Below are positions 8,724 through 15,000 of a stretch of 15,000 nucleotides of DNA, in pieces. The stretch comes from Theodoxus fluviatilis. Taxonomy: Eukaryota > Mollusca > Gastropoda > Cycloneritida > Neritidae. Location: assembly GCA_034096865.1 (NCBI GenBank), contig JAWQFJ010002840.1, positions 20,001 through 35,000 of the forward strand. Direction: 5' to 3'. The position numbers and the translations under genes are program-made. Below the pieces are notes generated by a model. The model saw only the letters and a program-made list of their open reading frames with translations, was not told the DNA's origin and ran no database searches. Position 1 is the stretch's first letter. Every line of letters starts with the position of its first letter.

Positions 8724-8759
8724 GTGCAACCGTTTGGGCTATTAAGGTAGGGCTTAACA

Positions 8760-9496
8760 AAGAGCAATGAATTCAATTTAAAACTGCACTAAAATGATCA
8801 TAAAAAGTGCAATTGTTGAATTTTTTTGCACCTATTTGAATTGTGCATACCAGAATAAAGCTATTCATTATTCAGGTACTACGCTGTCAGCGACCAGAGT
8901 TGACAGACAACGGGAAAGTTCTTTGGCTTCTATCTGAAATAACTTCCTCCAGTGGCCAACAAGAACGCACTGCACATGTACATGAAAGTGTTCCGATTAT
9001 AGTGACACCATACGCAGCATGGATTTGAAGAAAGTGGAAACGCATTAAAAGTGGCGTCCCTTTGCAATAAGACGCAAGGATTTGCTTTATTTCGAACTTG
9101 GAATTGGTTATTGCTTCAAGATGCCGAAGTCGCCATTGTAAAAAATATGCGACCTTTAGATTGAAACAGTTGAAGGAGAAGAATGAAAGCAAATTTTACC
9201 TCACGGAGACGTGATTGATTAACATGAAATGAACACTGCGGATTAACAGGTGTGAAATTACTGTCCCTTGAGTTGCTTAAAAATGAGCAGACGATCGCGT
9301 TGAAAAGTGCACAGTTCAGGATTTCATCAAAATGAATGTTCTGCAGTAGATTTTCCCCCACAATAGGGAACAATACAACAACCTGGCATGCTAGCGTGAC
9401 AATGCTAAATCAGCTTGAGATGTGAATACGTGTGCAGAGACAGCAAATGTTATGTTACCGGTAGACGCGAAGGACGAAGGTTCAGAAGGAGAGGTT
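8760..9496. other. AT-rich stretch with no recognised gene
   Basis: Frames of up to about 100 codons occur on both strands without recognisable domains. I found no repeat or RNA gene. The CA array follows directly. Confidence 0.5.
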
Positions 9497-9507
9497 ACAC
9501 ACACACT

Positions 9508-9554
<47 letters not shown>

Positions 9555-9612
9555 ATACACACACACACACACACACACACACTCATACACACACACACAC
9601 ACACACACTCAT

Positions 9613-9648
<36 letters not shown>

Positions 9649-9667
9649 GCACTCACACATACGCATG

Positions 9668-9748
<81 letters not shown>

Positions 9749-9781
9749 TCATACACACACATGCACTCACACATACGCATG

Positions 9782-9854
<73 letters not shown>

Positions 9855-9858
9855 TCAT

Positions 9859-9892
<34 letters not shown>

Positions 9893-9911
9893 GCACTCAC
9901 ACATACGCATG

Positions 9912-9942
<31 letters not shown>

Positions 9943-9959
9943 TCATACACACACACACT

Positions 9960-10033
<74 letters not shown>

Positions 10034-10058
10034 AACACACACACACAGACACACACAA

Positions 10059-10090
<32 letters not shown>

Positions 10091-10100
10091 ACTCACGCGC
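9497..10100. repeat. (CA)n microsatellite array, about 600 bp, compound
   Basis: The bulk is (CA)n, interrupted by CTCATA and CAAA variants. A 26-nt non-CA block, starting ATGCACTCACACATACGC and ending in GCATGCACGC, occurs three times, at 9647, 9761 and 9891. Parts of the array have therefore been duplicated as larger units of about 114 to 130 bp. The array ends in a CG-containing stretch near 10075-10100. Long His/Thr frames on the plus strand and Cys/Val frames on the minus strand are artefacts. Such alternating purine-pyrimidine DNA can adopt Z-DNA. Confidence 0.97.
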
Positions 10101-10165
10101 GAGTAAGGCGATAGCGGAGACGTGGGCTTTTATGCAATCAAAAGCAGTGGGTTTTGTGGTTGTTT

Positions 10166-10200
10166 GTTGATGTTGATGTTTTTGTTGTTGTTGTTGTTTT
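10166..10200 (+). repeat. imperfect (GTT)n microsatellite
   Basis: TGTTTGTTGATGTTGATG is followed by five uninterrupted TGT/GTT triplets and T-runs. It is short and interrupted. Confidence 0.8.
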
Positions 10201-10444
10201 TGGCTAGATTTTGTTCCTAACAAACAGAGCACACAATCTTCCTTTAGACGTAAAAAAGAATTATTTGTCAGTGGATTGAATAATGGAAACCTGAAACCCA
10301 CAACATATATGCAGTGTTACAAGTCGAAATATTTTAATCCTAAGTCAGTTCATTGTCCACTTTAAGAGCCAGTCAGGCCTCAAATCTCTCTCTTAGAGAA
10401 ACCAGCCAGGCCTTGGAATGTGGTGCCCAACGTGAGAATTAGAC

Positions 10445-10570
10445 AGAACAAAGAGACGCTAACATTCTGCTGCACCGATTATGCCGAGAATAGAATTGGT
10501 AAGTGGAGAGAACAAAGACACTAATGTGGTACTGCACAGATGATGCCAAGAGTGTGATTGGTCAGTGGAC
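10445..10570 (+). repeat. diverged tandem duplication, about 64 bp, in the LTR
   Basis: The first copy (10445-10508) and the second (10509-10570) both start AGAACAAAG, contain CTGCAC and ATGCC, and end in ATTGGT followed by AGTGGA. They are fairly diverged. Each carries an inverted CCAAT box, so the duplication may have doubled a promoter module. Confidence 0.8.
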
Positions 10571-10588
10571 GGCACCCAAAACTATAAA
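10557..10588 (+). promoter_or_regulatory. CCAAT/TATA core promoter of the LTR
   Basis: An inverted CCAAT box (ATTGG, 10557-10561) lies 21 bases upstream of TATAAA (10583-10588). A pyrimidine-rich TTTCTCTCTCTCTTACC follows about 20 bases later. The layout fits an RNA polymerase II promoter in LTR U3. One difficulty is that it would give a very long R region, about 650 bp, before the poly(A) signal. TATATG at 11069-11074 is an alternative. Confidence 0.5.
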
Positions 10589-10840
10589 GCCTCCACCGTC
10601 TTTATTTCTCTCTCTCTTACCCCCTACCTCTGGGGCGTGCAGTGCACTCGCTGTGACTGCGCCCAAGGTCAAACAGGAGATGGAAAGGGGAACGCCAGAA
10701 ACCCCCCTTACCCATAGCCCTGCTGCCTCCCAAGACTCCTTGGACGCCATCCAACAAGGGTCCAGTCCACTCAGATGGGCGTGATTCCGTGATTTGACAC
10801 CTCCACCAGAAGACCAGAGTTATCAGGCTGCCACGCTTGG

Positions 10841-10980
10841 CCTGACCCCACAGACAGCGTCATGCCTGACCCCACAGACAGCATCATGCCTGACCCACGG
10901 ACAGCGTCGTGCCTGAGCCCACAAACAGCGTCATGTCGTGACCCACGAACAGCGCCATGCCTGACCTACGAACAGCCTCA
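10841..10980 (+). repeat. 24-bp tandem repeat, six copies, in the LTR
   Basis: Units start at 10841, 10865, 10889, 10912, 10936 and 10960. Most begin CCTGACCC and contain ACAGCGTCATG. One unit is a base shorter and the last is incomplete. Tandem repeats are frequent in LTR U3 regions, where they can act as enhancers; that role here is inferred only from position. Confidence 0.93.
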
Positions 10981-11237
10981 ACGCAGAGGGGAGGAGACGT
11001 TTAACGTTACCCTCCCTTCCCAAGCACCAGAATTCAAGATTCCCGGGCAGGCCCATCTCACCTGGCCCTATATGTTCATCCATCTACAACCCTGTTGAAA
11101 AGGCTCTACTCTCAGCAATGACCAGCTGAATTGAACGCTCACAGATAAGTGTAACCATTGAAAGGCTGGCTGGCTAAACATGGTATAACTTACTGCTTTG
11201 AATTAGTTATATTAAGAATTATCATTACTTCCATATT

Positions 11238-11243
11238 ATTAAA
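11238..11243 (+). promoter_or_regulatory. ATTAAA polyadenylation signal in the LTR
   Basis: ATTAAA sits in an AT-rich segment and is followed about 35 to 45 bases later by the T/G-rich TCTCTGTGTAGTCTCG. This is the usual order of a poly(A) signal and its downstream element, and matches the R-U5 layout of an LTR on the plus strand. Confidence 0.5.
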
Positions 11244-11398
11244 GTTATTTTTAAAGTCAAATTCCACCTACTTATATTCTCTGTGTAGTCTCGTTCACCC
11301 CTTGGATGCATGGAAAGAAAGTGGATGTTACAAGACGGCAAGATAAACCCCTAGACAATCTCTCTTAAGTGTGACATCAAGAGCCCCGTCTCGTAACA

Positions 11399-11890
11399 GC
11401 AGTGGTGAGTAAACTTTTTTAATCTAGTACAATTTCAAATGTGCTAAACTGACCGCCATCGGTGCAAACCCTACTGTGTCTCGATGTCACCGAACTAATG
11501 GGAGCTTGGGAGGACAGGTCTCAAATGTAAAATGCGATGTAGAAATCTGATTAAAAGACAACCTAGGACAGATGAAGGAAAATATGTCATGCTTAGTCTA
11601 AAATGTATCATCATTGGTGTAATCGAGGTACTCGAGGCCCTTTGCGGAAGTCCACTGTCGATATTCTGTAGCACTGGGTAAACGCGTCTGAGAATATCTC
11701 AAGACATAAATGAAATATTTGTCAGGTGTGAGAAAAAAAGAACCTCAAACATTGTCAGCAAACGAAGGAAAAACAATGTCACTAAAATGAGACTCGAAAA
11801 AGCACGTGTATCAAATCCCGAGGCAATTTTGGCGGGATGAAATAAATCGGAGTTGAAGAGTTTTGTTTTTAAATAAATCAATTGGCAAAT
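11399..11890. other. stretch between solo LTR and purine tract, nothing recognised
   Basis: It begins with the right GCAG target duplication. No coding frame or repeat is recognised. The sequence becomes AT-rich towards the purine tract. Confidence 0.5.
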
Positions 11891-12677
11891 GCTAAGAAGA
11901 GCGAGAAGAAGAAGAGTAAGAGCATGAAGAAGAAGAAGAAGGAGAAGGAGAAGGAGAAGGAGAAGAAGAAGAAGAAGAAGAAGAAGAAGAAGAAGAGGAG
12001 AAGGAGGAGGAGGAGGAGGAAGAGGAAGAGAAGGAGGAGGAAGGAGAATGAGGAGGAGGAGGAGGAAGGAGAAGGAGAAGGAGGAGGAGGAAGGAGAAGG
12101 AGGAGGAAGAGGAAGGAGGAGGAGGAGGAGGAGGAGGAGGAAGGAGAAGGAGGAGGAGGAAGGAGAATGAGGAGGAGGAAGAGGAAGGAGGAAGGAGGAG
12201 GAGGAGGAAGGAGGAGGAAGGAGGAGGAGGAGGAAGGAGGAGGAGGAGGAGGAAGGAGGAGGAGGAGGAGGAAGGAGGAGGAGGAGGAGGAAGGAGGAGA
12301 AAGGAGGAGGAGAAGGAGGAGGAGGAGGAGGAGGAGGAGGAGGAGGAGGAGGAGGAGGAGGAGGAGGAGGAGGAGGAGGAGGAGGAGGAGGAGGAGGAGG
12401 AAGGAGGAGGAGGAAGGAGGAGGAGGAGGAGGAGGAGGAGGAGGAGGAGGAGGAGGAGGAGGAGGAGGAGGAGGAGGAGGAGGAGGAGGAGGAGGAGGAG
12501 GAGGAGAAGGAGAAGGAGGAGGAGGAGGAAGAAGGAGGAGGAAGAAGGAGAAGAAGAAGAAGAAGAAGAAGAAGAAGAAGAAGGAGGAGAAGAAGGAGAA
12601 GAAGAAGGAGAAGAAGAAGGAGAAGAAGAAGGAGAAGAAGAAGAAGGAGAAGAAGAAGGAGAAGAAGAAAAAAGAGG
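11891..12677 (+). repeat. GAA/GGA polypurine tract, about 790 bp
   Basis: The plus strand is almost only A and G. Purines are uninterrupted at 11926-12048 and again at 12169-12677 (509 nt), with single T residues at 12049 and 12168. The flanks are mainly GAA (about 11960-11995 and 12549-12670) and the centre mainly GGA (about 12304-12500). Frames of up to 378 codons made of Arg/Glu/Lys/Gly or Leu/Ser/Pro/Phe runs are artefacts. Such mirror-like polypurine DNA can form triplex (H-DNA). Confidence 0.97.
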
Positions 12678-13206
12678 CGCTGGATGGGGAGAGAGGTGAT
12701 GACACACACGCTAAAACACTACTGCAACCACCGGAGTAAAACCCATGCGGTGACTGTGGCAGCGTTAAAAGGAACAGCAGTACATCAGAGAAGAGCAGGA
12801 AATGCGTGCTGAGTCTGTTTGTATACGACCAGTGGCTGACACACGTAGAGCACAACACTTCCCAAGATTGCGGGCGAAATGAGGGGGCGGGGAAAATGCC
12901 AACACAGTGTGAGTTATCGGCAGTTTTTGCTCTCGCATACCACAGGGGAATCTTCCAGGAGCTGACGGCGTGGCTCTGAAAGGTTGGTGCCACACGAAGC
13001 GACAGAAAAAACAATCCATTGGCGTGTGGGCCGAGCTGTTTGTTGTTCCAACAACCTCGACTGCCTTTACATCGATTGTGCGTGCTCAGCCGTGTTGACG
13101 TGGAATGTCACGCCCGTCTCCTTTGAATGTTTCTCGCATCACGATGTTCGCTGATTTTGTTTTTCATGCCACACTCCTCCGTAATCCTAAAATTCATTCT
13201 TGGATT
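12678..13206. other. no recognised gene; one GC box
   Basis: GGGGGCGGGG at 12883-12892 matches an Sp1 GC box, but I find no TATA box, start or gene next to it. The minus-strand frame across 12765-13019 has no recognised domain. Confidence 0.45.
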
Positions 13207-13236
13207 CTGTTACTTCTGTTACTTCTGTTACTTCTG
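13207..13236 (+). repeat. 9-bp tandem repeat (CTGTTACTT), about three copies
   Basis: CTGTTACTT is repeated three times in a row, followed by CTGA. It is short and probably slippage-derived. Confidence 0.88.
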
Positions 13237-15000
13237 ATGTGACTCTGCAGGTTCCCTTTGAGTTTTTCCTGCTTTATGAAATATTTTTGTGGTCTTTTAG
13301 ACTTAGTTTTTCCTTCAGCTCTCAATAACGACGCCAAAGGCAAACGAAGAAGACAGGCGCGCTCGAAGAAATCATGCAATTCTTGGGTTTCTGAGTATGA
13401 GAAATTGCTCTCGGGTTATGCAGATCAAGCAAAAACATGCTTCGATCCACTGTTTTTGCGCAATACAATCGGAAGCGATTGCAGTGCGTCAAAAGCATTT
13501 ATCTTTTCCCTAAAACTGAGAGAATCCGATCACAAAAACAACAGAATACTCCTGGCAAGCGCACGCTCGTTCGTCATCATCGCATCGAAAGCAGCACCAA
13601 GTTGAAGACTTTCCACTCCGAGGCACATTGCTTTATTAAATGACAAGGTCATATCTCTTCTGGGGGCGATCAGCAAATGTACCCTGACAGACGGGGTAGA
13701 AGATTTCGCGACGTCTGAAAGATAAATCGCAAGCGAATGGCCCTCACCGTCGCTGCGTTCTCAGCCAGGGAAGACCTGCCGGGCCGTTAGTCAGGCGATT
13801 GCTGTGTGGGGGCGGGTGGGGAGAAGGGCAATCCTTTCCACGAAGGGGAGGGCAAAGGCATAACGTTAAACTTCCCGGACAATTCAATCTCCGATGTCCC
13901 ACTTGCTTGAGGAACAAGAGGCCGCGGGAGATCTGGCGACCGGCTATCCTCTCTTCTCAGCACCTCACCGAAACCGGAGACTTCTTTGAAGAAACGCCTG
14001 GCGACGGCCGTGGCCCCTGCAGATCGATGCTGGAAACGGGGTGAAAATGTGATTAGGACGGAGCCAGGCAGCGTTTTTGTCCCGAAGCCACCCCCGTGAC
14101 AACGTCTCCCACGACCGGTGCCCTTCATGGCAACGCCCTGTCGACTCGTCTTACACTGGCACGCGCCGTCAGCCTTGATGGACGCCCCTGGAAATGATTA
14201 CACGAGGGAGGGCTTTACGAACCTTGCTCTCACTGTTTTTCCCCTCTTGCAAAGTCACTGTGAGAGTACTGTTTTCGTCGTTTTAAATGCCTGTGGCGAT
14301 GATAGATATCTACTTTGAAAAGGGACCGCAGGCATCGTTTTTCAGTCTTTGGTTGGTTTACGAGATTTTTTAAGGACTATGTAAGTCGTTCAGTTCAACA
14401 GTCTTCTCATTTGTCCCTTCATTGCTCGTATCACTGTCGTTTTTAAATGGCTGATTTCCCGTGCTCTAAAGTACGCGTACTTAAATATGCGCACACCGAA
14501 TTTTTGTCCAGGATTCCATTTTTTAAAGTACCGCCATATTGCGTCTTGGGAGGTTGCTACACATGCAAACATTTGTGTCAAATTGTCACATGCATATAAT
14601 AGTTGCAGTGTCATGCCTTACCAATTTAATTCAGGGAAAGCATTTACGCTACTTGAAACGTGGTTCATTACTGGTGATATCTGCGGTTGCAGTATCTATG
14701 AAAACATGAAGAACTGCAGAGGAAAACCAATAGCTGCATACATTTTACGCGTGCGGTGGCAACCAGAGAATTTCCCAGCACAGCAAAGGTCATTTGTAGC
14801 TGAGGCACGTTGGTACATGTCACAATGTAGCGGTGCCTTCCTGGTGAATGATGATAGGCATTGCTCTATGTCAGTAACCACTGTATAGTGGCGCTCATCA
14901 TGGCAACGATGGGCATCTGAAGTCAAGACAGTGTGAGGTCCATTTTCTGAGAGTATCAGGAAGTTCAAAGGCCAAAACACTTGTTGATAGTCTCTTCCTC
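13237..15000. other. apparently unique sequence with no recognised gene
   Basis: Open frames of 113 to 133 codons occur (for example 13258-13605 plus, 13787-14128 minus, 14487-14888 plus), but none has a domain I recognise and several overlap each other on opposite strands. One could be an exon, but nothing visible supports it. The segment 13740-14180 is more GC-rich than its surroundings. Confidence 0.45.
13808..13828 (+). other. G-quadruplex-type motif
   Basis: G-runs of 5, 3, 4 and 3 are separated by C, T and AGAA. Short loops make this the best G-quadruplex candidate in the window. It lies in a GC-richer segment, but no promoter or gene was recognised beside it. Confidence 0.7.

Larger units (their letters stand above)
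8108..8757. mobile_element. candidate foldback/MITE-like element with imperfect terminal inverted repeats
   Basis: About 28 bp at 8108-8135, containing CTTAATAGCCC, matches the reverse complement of about 8730-8757 at roughly 22 of 28 positions. Inside are a tandem pair at 8147-8270, three copies of GTTCTCGCC (8162-8170, 8598-8606, 8675-8683) and one inverted copy, GGCGAGAAC (8492-8500). The ends are rich in hairpins, and an AT-rich core lies at about 8330-8480. There is no transposase frame, so it would be non-autonomous. I could not define the exact ends or a target duplication. It could instead be a chance nest of repeats. Confidence 0.45.
10315..11398 (+). mobile_element. probable solo LTR of an LTR retrotransposon, 1084 bp
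   Basis: The left end reads TGTTACAAG and the right end CTCGTAACA. These are inverted repeats matching at eight of nine positions, with the TG...CA ends typical of LTRs. The four bases outside each end are GCAG, a direct 4-bp target duplication of the size common in Ty3/Gypsy elements. Inside are a CCAAT/TATA pair, a 24-bp tandem repeat, an ATTAAA poly(A) signal and a TCTCTGTGTAGTCTCGTTCA segment resembling an R-U5 boundary. No primer site, polypurine tract or pol frame flanks it, which fits a solo LTR left by recombination between the two LTRs. The orientation is set by TATA and ATTAAA. Confidence 0.7.

Noticed and set aside
9415..10170. Plus-strand frames of up to 251 codons, His/Thr-rich
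   Set aside because: They are (CA)n read in frame; all frames are open on both strands and there is no domain outside the repeat.
11699..13014. Frames of up to 378 codons, rich in Leu/Ser/Pro or Glu/Lys/Arg/Gly, over the purine tract
   Set aside because: They are translations of a GAA/GGA repeat, open in several frames on both strands, with no non-repeat domain.
14390..14614. Minus-strand frame with YFKKWNPGQKFGVRIF, faintly like a piggyBac transposase segment
   Set aside because: The similarity is confined to a few residues; the surrounding frame on either side shows no expected transposase motifs.

Overview
This window looks like ordinary repeat-rich, gene-poor nuclear DNA of an animal. 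It holds several hundred bases of (CA)n and of GAA/GGA purine repeat, long poly-C and poly-G runs, a minisatellite, a decayed LINE and a probable solo LTR. There are no tightly packed ORFs, operons or ribosome-binding sites, so it is not bacterial or phage DNA. The LINE type and the abundance of microsatellites would fit a marine invertebrate such as a mollusc, but that is an inference from memory of similar elements and is weak. I see no intact protein-coding gene, no tRNA and no rRNA. Long open frames over the CA and GAA/GGA tracts are low-complexity artefacts.

Layout. 1-1543: non-coding, with a 25-nt poly-C run, a purine-rich stretch and a G-quadruplex motif. 1544-2400: a minisatellite of 21 units of 39 or 43 bp. 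2544-2699: a second, 44-bp tandem repeat. 2861-3164: unassigned, with a weak primer-binding-site-like motif. 3165-5930: a dead, 5'-truncated non-LTR retrotransposon on the minus strand. Its reverse transcriptase, C-terminal region, CCHC zinc motif, 3' UTR with AATAAA and (TC)n tail can all be followed, but it carries about nine in-frame stops and five frameshifts. 5931-8107: no recognisable gene. 8108-8757: a candidate foldback or MITE-like element with imperfect terminal inverted repeats and many copies of a GTTCTCGCC/GGCGAGAAC motif. 9497-10100: a (CA)n array with an embedded block present three times. 10315-11398: a probable solo LTR with TG...CA ends, inverted termini, a 4-bp GCAG target duplication, a CCAAT/TATA pair, internal tandem repeats and a poly(A) signal. 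11891-12677: a polypurine tract including 509 uninterrupted purines. 12678-15000: apparently unique sequence with no recognised gene.

The elements do not form a pathway. The window records transposition followed by decay and repeat expansion. The best observations are the solo LTR, the LINE whose 3' end merges into a microsatellite, the linked sequence variants in the minisatellite, and the unclassified inverted-repeat element. I did not find a convincing new functional system.
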